64,000 bases of DNA from Gemmatimonadota bacterium (lineage in GTDB: Bacteria > Gemmatimonadota > Gemmatimonadetes > Gemmatimonadales > GWC2-71-9): the NCBI GenBank assembly GCA_003221035.1, contig QHUB01000014.1:24854-88853 (forward strand), read 5' to 3'. Positions 1-8,473 of this stretch are shown here, piece after piece (the first letter of the stretch is position 1; each line of letters starts with the position of its first letter). Under the pieces are notes generated by a model that ran no database searches, was not told the origin of the DNA, and saw only the letters and a list, made by a program, of their open reading frames with translations. A program made the position numbers and the translations under genes.

Positions 1-1
1 T

Positions 2-67
2 CTGGTCCGCATGAAGCTGCCCAGAGCCTCGGAGACATCCGTCCTCGCTACCGCGCCGCCCGTGTAA
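2..67 (+). CDS. 3' end of an unidentified protein (partial)
   Basis: An open frame enters from the left edge and ends with TAA at 65-67, giving about 21 residues that finish ...SVLATAPPV. It has no upstream context, so no family can be named. It lies on the same strand as the SixA-like gene that follows about 80 bases later. It may be a real C-terminus or a chance open frame; the short length makes this a weak call. Confidence 0.3.
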   Translation: MVRMKLPRASETSVLATAPPV

Positions 68-149
68 CGACGACGAACAGCGAGCGGCGCGAAGGCTCGC
101 GCCGGTGTGCAACCTTCCGTTCACTTGTTTTTCGTGCGACGTTGTCGAG

Positions 150-647
150 ATGCAATTGCTCGTTGTCCGTCATGCGATCGCTGAAGAGCGGGAGAAGTGG
201 TCGCCGCGTGACGACAAGCTGCGGCCGTTGACCGATGACGGGAAAAAGAAGATGAAGGAAGCGGCGAAAGGGCTGCGCGCGCTGGTTCCAAAAATCGACG
301 TGCTCGCCACCAGTCCGCTGACACGCGCCGCGCAGACGGCGCAGCTCCTCGCGAAGGTCTACGAAACCGGCGAGCCCGTGACCGTGGAGGCGTTGGCGCC
401 GGGCCAGCGGCCGCCGGCCCTCGCCACCTGGCTTCGCACGCAGGCGGTGCAGAAAACCGTGGCGATCGTAGGACACGAGCCAGGGCTGGGCGCGATCGTC
501 AGCTGGCTCGCCGCCGGCACGGAGCGGTCGTTTGTAGAGCTCGGAAAAGGCGGGGCATGCCTGCTCGACCTGGGGGAGCGGATCGACGCCGGCGTGGCCA
601 TGTTGTCGTGGCTGCTGCGTCCCAGCCAGCTCCGCGCACTCGACTGA
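150..647 (+). CDS. sixA: SixA-like phosphohistidine phosphatase
   Basis: Histidine phosphatase superfamily protein of 165 residues, close to the usual SixA length. The start at 150 is chosen because the first beta strand with the catalytic VRHA motif (MQLLVVRHAIAEE) begins there; an earlier in-frame ATG at 105 would add an unlikely leader. The second catalytic histidine is in the VGHEPGLG motif near residue 117. The family removes phosphate from phosphohistidine or small phospho-compounds in the cytoplasm. Its stop overlaps the start of the CHAD gene (TGATG), so the two are translationally coupled. Together with the adjacent ppk1-ppx genes this suggests a role in phosphate or polyphosphate metabolism; the exact substrate is unknown. 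Confidence 0.88.
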   Translation: MQLLVVRHAIAEEREKWSPRDDKLRPLTDDGKKKMKEAAKGLRALVPKIDVLATSPLTRAAQTAQLLAKVYETGEPVTVEALAPGQRPPALATWLRTQAVQKTVAIVGHEPGLGAIVSWLAAGTERSFVELGKGGACLLDLGERIDAGVAMLSWLLRPSQLRALD

Positions 648-1639
648 TGGCCCCCGCCCCCGCCCCCAGCCTCGCCCCTACCCCCGGCGGTGCCCAATTC
701 TCCGCGGACCTCCTCGAGCAGCCGGCGGTCCAGGCTGCATCGATGGTTGCGCTGGCGCACCTCGACGCCGCCGCCGCGGCCGCGACGCGCCTCACCGACC
801 CCACCGATCACGACGCGTTGCACGATTTTCGCGTGGCGATCCGGCGGCTGCGCGTCACGATCCGGGCGTATCCCGGCGTGCGCGAGAGCATCGCCAAAAA
901 GCAGCGGCGCCGCCTTCGCAGGCTCGCGCGCGCGACCAACACCGCGCGCGACACCGAGGTGCAGCTCGCGTGGTTCCGTGCGCGCCTGGCGCGATTCGCC
1001 CCGGCCGAGCGCCGGGCGCTGGCGCCGTTGCGCGTGCGTCTCCGCGCCCGGCGCCGCCGCGAGATCGCGCGCACACAGCCGGAGCTGCTCCGTCAGTTCG
1101 GCAAGATCGAGCGTAAGCTGCGGCGCCGGCTCATGGCGGCGCGGGACTCGGGCGCGCACGAAGCACAGTTCCGCGGAATTGCCGCCGCCACGCTGGTGCA
1201 ATACGCGAATGACCTCAGCACGCGCCTGCGCGTCCTCGCGCCGACCTCCAAGGCGACCGACGTGCACGCGACACGGATCGCCGCCAAGCGGCTGCGCTAT
1301 CTGCTCGAGCCCCTGCGCGCGGTCCTGGCGGATGCGGCACCGATCGTCGATCGACTCAAGGAGCTGCAGGACCTGCTCGGCGAGCTGACGGACGGACACA
1401 CACTCGAGGCGGTGCTGCAGGAGGCCGGCAATGTCGCCGCCGCAGCGGGGGCGGAGTTCCTGCGCGCGGAAGCCGGGAGGCTGTTTTCGACCCTGAGACA
1501 GTCATGGTCGCAGGCGGGACCGGAGTTCGTCCGAGCAATCGATGTGGTGGCGCAACAGCTCCGGCCCGTGATCACGGCACCCGTCCCGCCCTCGCTGCGC
1601 CAGCGCGCGCGCCGGCGGCGGCAGACCGCGACGGCCTAG
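647..1639 (+). CDS. CHAD domain protein
   Basis: A 330-residue protein with a Pro/Ala-rich N-terminal tail and then a CHAD domain: two alpha-helical halves rich in conserved His, Arg and Lys, for example HDFRVAIRRLRVTIRAY near residue 62 and HATRIAAKRLRYLLEPL near residue 205. CHAD domains bind polyphosphate through these basic helices and are often encoded next to polyphosphate enzymes. The start at 647 overlaps the sixA stop; an upstream start inside sixA would encode an unrelated Arg-rich leader. Its stop shares the CTAG tetramer with the stop of ppk1 on the opposite strand, so the two genes converge with no gap. The likely role is binding or localising polyphosphate granules. Confidence 0.9.
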   Translation: MAPAPAPSLAPTPGGAQFSADLLEQPAVQAASMVALAHLDAAAAAATRLTDPTDHDALHDFRVAIRRLRVTIRAYPGVRESIAKKQRRRLRRLARATNTARDTEVQLAWFRARLARFAPAERRALAPLRVRLRARRRREIARTQPELLRQFGKIERKLRRRLMAARDSGAHEAQFRGIAAATLVQYANDLSTRLRVLAPTSKATDVHATRIAAKRLRYLLEPLRAVLADAAPIVDRLKELQDLLGELTDGHTLEAVLQEAGNVAAAAGAEFLRAEAGRLFSTLRQSWSQAGPEFVRAIDVVAQQLRPVITAPVPPSLRQRARRRRQTATA

Positions 1640-3879
1640 GATCCCTCGTCGGGGGGCTTGCGGCCGCTCGCGCCTTTGGCGCCGCGGCGCGTGCGGGGCC
1701 TGGCGACGGTGCGCCGCGCTTCGCGCCTGCCCTCTCCATTTCCGTTCCGCCTGAGCACCGGCACAAACAGCCTCCGGCCCGGTTCGATGACCTGCGCGGA
1801 ACCCCGCGCCTGGCTGTGCAGCGCCACCTGCGATCGCACCGCCGGCTGCCCCTCCGCCGGCGCCGCCCGGCGATAGGACCCGTCCGGATTCTGCACGCGC
1901 GCCTTCACGTTGTCGCTGAGAATGGTGGGCAGAATGGCTTCGCAGACCCGCGCCTTGAGCTGTGCGTCTTCGACCGGGAACATGACTTCGATCCGCCGGA
2001 AGAAGTTGCGCGGCATCCAGTCCGCACTGCCGAGGAGTACTTCGGGATTGCCGGCGTTGGCGAAGTAGAAGACGCGGCTGTGTTCGAGGAAGCGATCGAC
2101 GATGCTCGTCACACGGATCCGCTCGGACACACCGGGCAATCCGGCCCGCAAGCAGCAGATGCCGCGGATGATGAGCTCGATCTCGACTCCGGCCTGCGAC
2201 GCCCGATACAGCGCATCGATGACCGAGACCTCGACCAGCGCGTTCATCTTGACGATGATCCGCGCGGGCTTGCCGGCCTCCGCGTGGCCGCGCTCGCGCT
2301 CGATCAGTGCAATGACGCGTTCGCGCAGCGCCACCGGCGCGACCACCAGTTTGCGCCAGCGACGCCGCTGCGAATACCCCGTGAGCAGGTTGAACATCTC
2401 GCTCACGTCCTCACCGAAGTCGGGGTTCGCCGTGAACAGGCCGAGATCGGTGTAGATGCGCGCGGTGGTCGGGTTGTAGTTGCCCGTCGCGAGATGCACG
2501 TAGCGCCTCAGCCCGCTCTTTTCCCGCCGCACGACCAGCGCGGCCTTGCAGTGCGTCTTCAGCCCCACGATGCCGTACACGACGTGCACCCCGGCCTGCT
2601 CGAGCTCCCGCGCCCAGACGATGTTGTTTTCTTCGTCGAACCGCGCCTTGAGCTCGACGAGCGCGGTCACCTGCTTGCCGTTCTGGGCCGCGCGGGCGAG
2701 CGCGGAAATGATGGGACTCGCGCCGCTGGTGCGGTACAGCGTCTGCTTGATCGCGAGCACCTGCGGATCGTCGGCGGCGCGATCGATGAAATCGACGACC
2801 GCGCCGAACGACTCATACGGATGATGGACCAGCACGTCCTGATTCCGAATGACGTCGAACGGATTCTCGCCGCTCGCGAACGCGGGCGACGGGCGTGGCA
2901 GCAGCGCGTCGTCGCGCAGCGCACGGAACCCTTCCCCGCGATGCAGCGCCATCAGCGCGGTCAGGTCCACGGGCCCGCCGACGCGGTACACGTCGCGCTC
3001 GCGCAGGTCGAGCGCGCCCATCAGCACCTGCGCAAACCGCGCGTCGCCGGACGCGAGGATCTCGAGCCGCACCGCCTCGCCGAGGATGCGCTGGCGCAGC
3101 GTCTCTTCGATGGTCTGCAGCAGGTCTTCGGCTTCGTCTTCGTTGATGACGAGATCGGTATTGCGCGTCACGCGGAACACGGTATGCGCCAGCACCCGGA
3201 AACCGCCGAACAGGTCGCCCAGGTGCGCGGCGATGACCTCTTCGAGCAAGACAAACCGCAGCCGCTCCGGCGCGTCGGCGCCCGCACCCGGCAACGCAAC
3301 CACGCGGTCGAGCAGCGCGGGCACCTGCACCACCGCGTAGAGCTGCTGGCCCGACTCCGTGTTCTCCACCAGCAGCACGATGTTGAGACTCTTGTTGTGC
3401 ACGTGCGGGAACGGGTGACCCGGATCGATCGCGAGCGGCGTCAGCACGGGATAGATCTCCCGCGCGAACAGGCGATCGACGTACTCGCGCTCTGCCGGCT
3501 CCAGCTGGTCCAGCGAGACGCGCTGGATTCCGGCCGCGGCCAGACCCGGCATGACCTCGCTGTCGAGCAAACGGTGCTGTGCGGCGACCAGGGCATGCAC
3601 GCGGGTCTCGATCCGGGACAGTTGATCCATCGGACCGAGGCCGTCCGCTCCGTAGTCTTGCGGCTCGATGCCCGCGTAGAGCTGCTGTTGAAGTCCCGCA
3701 ACCCGCACTTCGAAGAATTCGTCGAGGTTGGAGCTGAAGATCGCCGCGAACTTGAGCCGCTCGAGCAGCGGATTGGTCGGATCGGCTGCCTCTTCGAGCA
3801 CGCGCGCGTTGAACTCGAGCCAGCTCAGCTCGCGATTCAGGTAGTGGTCGGGAGGAAACGCCGGCTGGTAGGAAGCCAT
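1636..3879 (-). CDS. ppk1: polyphosphate kinase 1
   Basis: Reversible transfer of the ATP gamma-phosphate onto polyphosphate chains. The 747-residue protein starts MASYQPAFPPDHYLNRELSWLEFNARVLEEA, the PPK1 N-terminal domain signature, which fixes the start at 3879. The autophosphorylated histidine is in GLKTHCKAALVVRRE, followed by YVHLATGNYN, the second catalytic histidine region. The C-terminus goes beyond the usual family end with about 60 residues rich in Arg, Lys and Gly, a basic tail that might contact polyphosphate. It lies two bases downstream of ppx, so the two form an operon. The operon is divergent from phoB and shares a candidate PHO-box region with it. Confidence 0.97.
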   Translation of the reverse strand: MASYQPAFPPDHYLNRELSWLEFNARVLEEAADPTNPLLERLKFAAIFSSNLDEFFEVRVAGLQQQLYAGIEPQDYGADGLGPMDQLSRIETRVHALVAAQHRLLDSEVMPGLAAAGIQRVSLDQLEPAEREYVDRLFAREIYPVLTPLAIDPGHPFPHVHNKSLNIVLLVENTESGQQLYAVVQVPALLDRVVALPGAGADAPERLRFVLLEEVIAAHLGDLFGGFRVLAHTVFRVTRNTDLVINEDEAEDLLQTIEETLRQRILGEAVRLEILASGDARFAQVLMGALDLRERDVYRVGGPVDLTALMALHRGEGFRALRDDALLPRPSPAFASGENPFDVIRNQDVLVHHPYESFGAVVDFIDRAADDPQVLAIKQTLYRTSGASPIISALARAAQNGKQVTALVELKARFDEENNIVWARELEQAGVHVVYGIVGLKTHCKAALVVRREKSGLRRYVHLATGNYNPTTARIYTDLGLFTANPDFGEDVSEMFNLLTGYSQRRRWRKLVVAPVALRERVIALIERERGHAEAGKPARIIVKMNALVEVSVIDALYRASQAGVEIELIIRGICCLRAGLPGVSERIRVTSIVDRFLEHSRVFYFANAGNPEVLLGSADWMPRNFFRRIEVMFPVEDAQLKARVCEAILPTILSDNVKARVQNPDGSYRRAAPAEGQPAVRSQVALHSQARGSAQVIEPGRRLFVPVLRRNGNGEGRREARRTVARPRTRRGAKGASGRKPPDEGS

Positions 3880-3881
3880 GA

Positions 3882-5498
3882 TCAGCTCGCCGCGAGCCGC
3901 AGCCGCGGGGAGCGCTTCTCGGCAGCGCGTACCCAGACGAATCGCGGCTCGAGCTTGAATGCACGCTCGAACAATCCCGCCTTGCGCTCGGCGTCCCAGA
4001 TTTCGACCCGCGGATCGGTGCGCGCGTGCACCGTCAGCTCCGCAAAGCCGCGGTGCACGGCACACAGGGCGTCGCTGATGCGCTGTGTATGCGTGCGGTC
4101 GAGGCCGTCCGCGACCCGCAGAATGCCCGCGAGCTTGCGCACGAGACGACGGTCCCCGCGCTCGAGCCGCGCGAATGCCCCGTGGCGCTTGGAGGGGTAT
4201 GCTTTTCGATGGTATCGCGCCACGCAGGCGACGATCTCCAGCTCGCGCTGCGTGAACCCCAGAAGGTCGCCGTGCAGAATGAGGTGGTATGCGTGCTTGT
4301 GATGTTTCGCGTGGTTGATCACGTAACCGATGTCGTGCAGCAGCGCGCCGGCTTCCAGCAGCTCACGCCCTTCTTTCGGGAGCTCGAACCGCTCAGCCAG
4401 TCCGTCGAACAGCTGCGTCGCGAGTCGCGCGACCTGCTCGCAGTGCCGCTCGCTCGAGTGACACTGGCGTGCGAACGCGCGGGCGGAGTCGAGACGGTAC
4501 GGCCGGCGGCCGCCCTCTCCGTCGGCCGCATCGCGCGGCCGGTGATCCGCGATCATCGCGAGCAGCAATCCGTCCCGCAGCCCACCACCGTTCACGAAGA
4601 TCTGCTGGGTGTCGAGCCGCTTGGCGAGCCGTGACACGGCAGCGGCGCCGGCGACGATGATGTCGGCGCGCTTGGGGTTCAGTCCCGCGATGTCGCGGCG
4701 CTCGGCGAGCGTGGTCGCGCGCAGCCGGTGCAGCAGATGCACCACGTCCGCCCGCGACATCGCATAGCCCTGCACGGTGCGCAGATCGCCCTCGCGCTCG
4801 ACTTGCACCATCTGCGCGAGGTTGGTGAATGTCCCGCCGCTGCCGATCATGATTTCGGGATGGAAGGGCGGCTTGCGCAGCTGCGCGTCGAGCACGCGAT
4901 CGATGCCGCGTCGCAAGCGCCGCCAGCGCCTGGGCGACAACGCGTCGTCGCCGCCGTACCGCTCGCTCAATCGAACGGCGCCAAGCGGCAAGGTCCAGAC
5001 TTCTTCGACTACGGCGCCCGCGGTCAGCGTCACCTCCATGCTGCCGCCGCCGATGTCGACGATCGCGACGGAACGGCCGGAGAGGTCGAAGTGATGCAGC
5101 GCGCTGCGCAGCGCAAGCTGGGCTTCTTCTTCTCCCGAGATGATCTCGACACGCAGGCCGCACCGCCGTCGCACGTCCTGGCAGAACGCCCGTCCGTTCG
5201 ACGCCTCGCGCACCGCGCTCGTGGCCACCGCCCGCAGCTCGGCGACTTCGAAGCCTTTCGCGATCGTTTTCATCTTGGCGAGCACGGCCAAGGATCGCTC
5301 CATCGGCTCACTGAGGAGGCGGCCCCGCTCGAACAGGCCATGACCCAGGCGGGTCATTTCCCGTTCTTCCTCGAGCACGCGATAGTGGCCGTCGCCATCC
5401 ACCTCGGCCACGACCAGCCGAATGGAGTTCGTGCCGATATCGATTGCGCCGAGGCGCAGAGGATCCGGGGAAACGGCGCTACGGGAGGAAGCGGGCAT
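3882..5498 (-). CDS. ppx: Ppx/GppA exopolyphosphatase
   Basis: Exopolyphosphatase or pppGpp phosphatase of 538 residues. The N-terminal actin-like Ppx/GppA domain has LGAIDIGTNSIRLVVAEV (phosphate loop 1) and the second glycine-rich loop VAIVDIGGGSMEVTL. A C-terminal HD-like helical domain contains ALLHDIGYVINHAKHHKHAYHLI. The full-length two-domain form is the type that degrades polyphosphate from the chain end. It is the first gene of the ppx-ppk1 operon. A TACTTT hexamer ends 8 nt before the ATG, consistent with a leaderless transcript, and three 11-bp-spaced PHO-box-like units lie further upstream. Ppx and GppA activities cannot be separated from sequence alone. Confidence 0.95.
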   Translation of the reverse strand: MPASSRSAVSPDPLRLGAIDIGTNSIRLVVAEVDGDGHYRVLEEEREMTRLGHGLFERGRLLSEPMERSLAVLAKMKTIAKGFEVAELRAVATSAVREASNGRAFCQDVRRRCGLRVEIISGEEEAQLALRSALHHFDLSGRSVAIVDIGGGSMEVTLTAGAVVEEVWTLPLGAVRLSERYGGDDALSPRRWRRLRRGIDRVLDAQLRKPPFHPEIMIGSGGTFTNLAQMVQVEREGDLRTVQGYAMSRADVVHLLHRLRATTLAERRDIAGLNPKRADIIVAGAAAVSRLAKRLDTQQIFVNGGGLRDGLLLAMIADHRPRDAADGEGGRRPYRLDSARAFARQCHSSERHCEQVARLATQLFDGLAERFELPKEGRELLEAGALLHDIGYVINHAKHHKHAYHLILHGDLLGFTQRELEIVACVARYHRKAYPSKRHGAFARLERGDRRLVRKLAGILRVADGLDRTHTQRISDALCAVHRGFAELTVHARTDPRVEIWDAERKAGLFERAFKLEPRFVWVRAAEKRSPRLRLAAS

Positions 5499-5506
5499 AC
5501 CTCACA

Positions 5507-5512
5507 AAAGTA
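5507..5512 (-). promoter_or_regulatory. -10 hexamer of ppx (leaderless type)
   Basis: TACTTT on the minus strand, separated from the ppx ATG at 5498 by exactly 8 nt. This matches the TANNTT-N6-9-start pattern seen before about a dozen genes in the window. No convincing -35 box is visible, which fits an activator-dependent promoter. Confidence 0.5.
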
Positions 5513-5544
5513 CCGCAAAACAGAAGGGCGCGTCGAAACGGCAT

Positions 5545-5573
5545 TTGTCACGAACTAGCTACATTCATGTAAC
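5545..5573 (-). promoter_or_regulatory. candidate PHO box in the ppx-phoB intergenic region
   Basis: Read on the minus strand this is GTTACAT-N4-GTAGCTA-N4-GTGACAA, three 7-bp units with 11-bp period. The outer two fit the same consensus as the repeats before pstC and the porin, and resemble the reverse complement of the E. coli PHO box (CTGTCAT units, 11-bp period). Its orientation relative to ppx is the same as that of the pstC repeats to pstC. The middle unit is degenerate. Confidence 0.5.
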
Positions 5574-5689
5574 CGCGTGATACATGAGGCCGGTAGGCCG
5601 ATTGCGCGGCAGTGTGTGCCGGATAATTTCAGCGCGACGCGACGCCCTTGCGCGTCACGCAACGTTGGGAATGTCAAAAGGAGAATCCG

Positions 5690-5776
5690 GTGACTGCGCG
5701 TCCCGTCGCTGATCTGCTCGTCACGCTCGCCGAACCCAGGCGGCTGCGTCCCGAGACTCGTGTCCCGGCGTCCTGA
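5690..5776 (+). CDS. possible 28-residue leader peptide overlapping phoB
   Basis: A GTG at 5690 follows a good AAGGAG ribosome-binding site (5677-5682) and opens a 28-codon frame (VTARPVADLL...) that ends at TGA 5774-5776. The phoB GTG at 5760 lies inside this frame, in a different phase, and has no ribosome-binding site of its own. This arrangement would couple phoB translation to the leader. An alternative is that a base error has split a longer phoB N-terminus. No family is recognisable in the peptide. Confidence 0.35.
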   Translation: MTARPVADLLVTLAEPRRLRPETRVPAS

Positions 5777-6524
5777 GACCGCCGAGCCACATCGCATCCT
5801 CGTCGTAGACGACGAGCCCGATATCACCGCGCTCGTCGCCTATCATCTGGCCAAAGAGGGGTATCGCGTCACGACCGCCGGCACCGGCGCGGACGCGCTC
5901 CGGTCGGCGCGCGAAGAACGGCCCGACCTGGTCGTCCTGGATCTCATGCTCCCCGGACATTCGGGATTCGAAGTCCTGGCCGAGCTGCGCCGTCGCGAGG
6001 AAACGCGGGACGTCGGCGTCCTGTTGCTGACGGCGCGCAAAGAGGAACCCGATCGCATCAAAGGACTCTCACTCGGCGCCGACGACTACCTCGCCAAGCC
6101 GTTTTCTCCGAAAGAGCTCGTGCTGCGCGTCGGCGCCATCCTGCGGCGGCTCGCGGCGCCGCCCGTCGCGAGCGGCGGCCGGCTCGTCGGCGGACCAATC
6201 GTCCTCGATCGGACCGCGCATCGCGTGACCGCCGACGGCAAGGAAGTCGAGCTGACCGCCACCGAATTCAAGTTGCTCGAGCGCCTGATCGAGCGCCGCG
6301 ATCGCGTGCAGTCGCGATCGCAGCTGCTGGAATCCGTCTGGCAGGCGCAGCCCGATATCCAGACCCGCACCGTCGACATGCATGTCCAGCGCCTGCGCAC
6401 GAAACTCGGCGCGGCGGGCGACTGGATCGAAACCATCCGCGCCGTCGGCTACCGCTTTCGCGAGCCGGTCGCCGCTGCCAAACGCCCCACGACGACACCG
6501 CCCTCGCGCCGGCGGCGCTCATGA
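5760..6524 (+). CDS. phoB: PhoB-type response regulator
   Basis: OmpR/PhoB-family DNA-binding regulator of 254 residues. The receiver domain (about 12-125) has the acidic pair in VVDDEPD, phosphoacceptor Asp61 in LVVLDLMLPG and the switch Lys in AKPFSPKEL. The C-terminal winged helix (about 140-240) has the typical ...RTVDMHVQRLRTKLG recognition helix region and GYRF end. The GTG at 5760 is the only plausible start just before the receiver domain. The stop overlaps the phoR start (ATGA-type), so the pair is coupled. The neighbourhood (pst, ppk1, ppx, phosphate porin) makes the phosphate-starvation regulator assignment strong. Confidence 0.93.
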   Translation: MSRRPETAEPHRILVVDDEPDITALVAYHLAKEGYRVTTAGTGADALRSAREERPDLVVLDLMLPGHSGFEVLAELRRREETRDVGVLLLTARKEEPDRIKGLSLGADDYLAKPFSPKELVLRVGAILRRLAAPPVASGGRLVGGPIVLDRTAHRVTADGKEVELTATEFKLLERLIERRDRVQSRSQLLESVWQAQPDIQTRTVDMHVQRLRTKLGAAGDWIETIRAVGYRFREPVAAAKRPTTTPPSRRRRS

Positions 6525-8230
6525 GACTCGTCACGCGGCTGTTCGCGAGCATCGGGCTGCTCGTGGCTGCCGCGGTCGTTGGATCTATCATCGCCGCGGA
6601 CGTACTCCTGCGCCGCTATCTCGAACAGGAAATCGCGTCCGATCTGGCGCGGGAGGCGCGCCTCATCGCCGCATTCGCGCCGGCGGACTCCGCCCGGTGG
6701 CCGGACTTCGCGATGCAGGCCGGAGCCCGGCTCGGGCGCCGCGTCACCCTCATCGATCCCGAGGGACATGTGCGTGGCGACACGGAATTCGATCGCGGCT
6801 CTCTCGGACAGCTCCAAAATCACCGCAGCCGTCCTGAAGTCATGGCGGTGCTCGATTCCGGACGTGCCGTCGGCGTGAACGAACGGCTCAGCGCAAGCAC
6901 GAACGAGCCGCAGATGTACATCGCGATCAAGGACGGCCCGCCCGGCCTCGCGGTCGTGCGCGTGTCGACGACACTGGCCGTCGTCGACACGCAGGTTCAC
7001 GCGGTGCAGCGAGCGCTCGCGATCGCCGGGCTCCTGATGTTGCTGGCCGCCTGGTTCGTCGCCTGGTTCCTCGCGGCCGCGCTCGCACGCCCCCTGGTCC
7101 GCATCGCGGATGCGGCCCGCGACATCGCCGCCGGCCGGCCCGCCGAATTTCCCGACGTGAGTGGACCCGAGCTCGCGCATCAGGTCGATGCCCTGCGCGC
7201 GATGCACCACGAGCTCGAGCGCCGCTTCGAAGACCTGCGGCGGGAGCGCGAGGAGTCGCGAACCCTGCTCGACGCATTGTCCGACGGCGTCCTGGCCGCG
7301 GATAAGCGCGGCGTCGTCATCTCCACGAATGGCGCCGCCCGCCGCCTGCTGGGCTATCGCGACGACGAGGCGCTGCCACCGCTGGGTGAGCTCTTTCACG
7401 ATCGCGCCCATCGCGCCTTGATGCGGGAAGTTCTGAACGGCGCCGTCGTGGAAGAGGGTGAGCTCGATCTGGGCGACCGCACCGTGCTGGTCTCGGCGCG
7501 CCCCCTCGAGGACGGCGGCACACTCCTGGTGATGAGCGATGTCACCGACGTCCGCCGGCTCGAAACGGTCCGGCGCGATTTCGTCGCCAACGTCTCGCAC
7601 GAGCTGAAAACGCCGCTCACCGCGATCGCGGGCTATGCCGAGACGCTCGCCGCCGAGTCGACGGATTCGCAGCTGGGCGGTTTCGCGCAGACGATCGTCG
7701 ACAACAGCAGGCGCATGCAGCGCCTGGTGGACGACCTTCTCGACCTGTCACGGATCGAGTCGGGCGGCTGGCAGCCCGAGCCGCGCAAGATCGGCGTGGA
7801 TGCGGCGGCACGCGAAGCCTGGCGTCCCTTCGCCGAGCGCGCCGAAAGCCGGACGATCGATTTCGAGACCAAGGCGGATTCTGCGTCCGTGAACAGCGAT
7901 CCCGAGGCTTTACGGCAGATCTTCACCAACCTGTTCGACAATGCCTTGCGCCACACGCCACCGGGCGGCCGGATTCGTGTCCTGGCCCAGCGCGCCGGCA
8001 ACGCGCTGCTGATTCGGGTAACCGATACGGGCTCCGGCATTCCACCGGATCACCTGCCCCGCATTTTCGAGCGCTTCTATCGCGTGGATCCCGGACGGTC
8101 GCGCCAGGAGGGGGGCACCGGGCTGGGTCTCGCGATCGTGAAGCACCTCGTGGAGGCTCACGGCGGTCGCGTCGAAGCCGAAAGCGAAATCGGTCGCGGC
8201 ACCACAGTCCTGTTGTACTTCCCGACTTAG
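6521..8230 (+). CDS. phoR: PhoR-type sensor histidine kinase
   Basis: Membrane histidine kinase of 569 residues. It has an N-terminal membrane segment (about 8-30), a periplasmic or extracytoplasmic stretch, a second membrane segment (about 167-190) followed by HAMP, a PAS domain (about 245-340), then HisKA with phospho-acceptor His360 in VSHELKTPLTAIAGY and an ATPase domain with N box (FDNALRHTP), G1 (DTGSGIP) and G2 (GTGLGLAIVKHL). It is coupled to phoB by a 4-base overlap. It would phosphorylate PhoB under phosphate limitation, with PhoU and the Pst complex transmitting the signal, as known for the family. Confidence 0.93.
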   Translation: MRLVTRLFASIGLLVAAAVVGSIIAADVLLRRYLEQEIASDLAREARLIAAFAPADSARWPDFAMQAGARLGRRVTLIDPEGHVRGDTEFDRGSLGQLQNHRSRPEVMAVLDSGRAVGVNERLSASTNEPQMYIAIKDGPPGLAVVRVSTTLAVVDTQVHAVQRALAIAGLLMLLAAWFVAWFLAAALARPLVRIADAARDIAAGRPAEFPDVSGPELAHQVDALRAMHHELERRFEDLRREREESRTLLDALSDGVLAADKRGVVISTNGAARRLLGYRDDEALPPLGELFHDRAHRALMREVLNGAVVEEGELDLGDRTVLVSARPLEDGGTLLVMSDVTDVRRLETVRRDFVANVSHELKTPLTAIAGYAETLAAESTDSQLGGFAQTIVDNSRRMQRLVDDLLDLSRIESGGWQPEPRKIGVDAAAREAWRPFAERAESRTIDFETKADSASVNSDPEALRQIFTNLFDNALRHTPPGGRIRVLAQRAGNALLIRVTDTGSGIPPDHLPRIFERFYRVDPGRSRQEGGTGLGLAIVKHLVEAHGGRVEAESEIGRGTTVLLYFPT

Positions 8231-8372
8231 CTCCCGTTACAATTCCGCACCGCAGGTCAACGGCGTCACGAAATGGTCGCGCCGCGCTATCCGGGGCACC
8301 CATCGGATGACGCGAACGAGCCGAGAGCCCCTCTGCCTCGTTGCCGCGGTGGAATGCTGTATGAGCCGGCCC

Positions 8373-8401
8373 GTTACCCGATCGTGACATTCTCGACTCA
8401 A
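8373..8401 (+). promoter_or_regulatory. candidate PHO box upstream of the porin
   Basis: GTTACCC-N4-GTGACAT-N4-GACTCAA, 7-bp units with 11-bp period, about 75-100 bases before the porin GTG. The first two units fit the motif before pstC; the third is weak. The rest of the 243-base gap between phoR and the porin shows no gene. Confidence 0.5.
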
Positions 8402-8473
8402 GGCGGTGATGGCGACCGTCCAGCATTCCCCTCGTTGCAGATGTTCATCCTTCATCCGTCTTGAGGAGTAATC

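Noticed and set aside
1504..4302. Long plus-strand frame (over 900 codons) opposite ppk1 and ppx
   Set aside because: It is a shadow of two clear genes in GC-rich DNA; its Arg/His-rich translation matches no family and runs across an operon boundary.
8273..8464. 63-codon frame in the phoR-porin gap
   Set aside because: No ribosome-binding site, no recognisable product, and it overlaps the PHO-box region.
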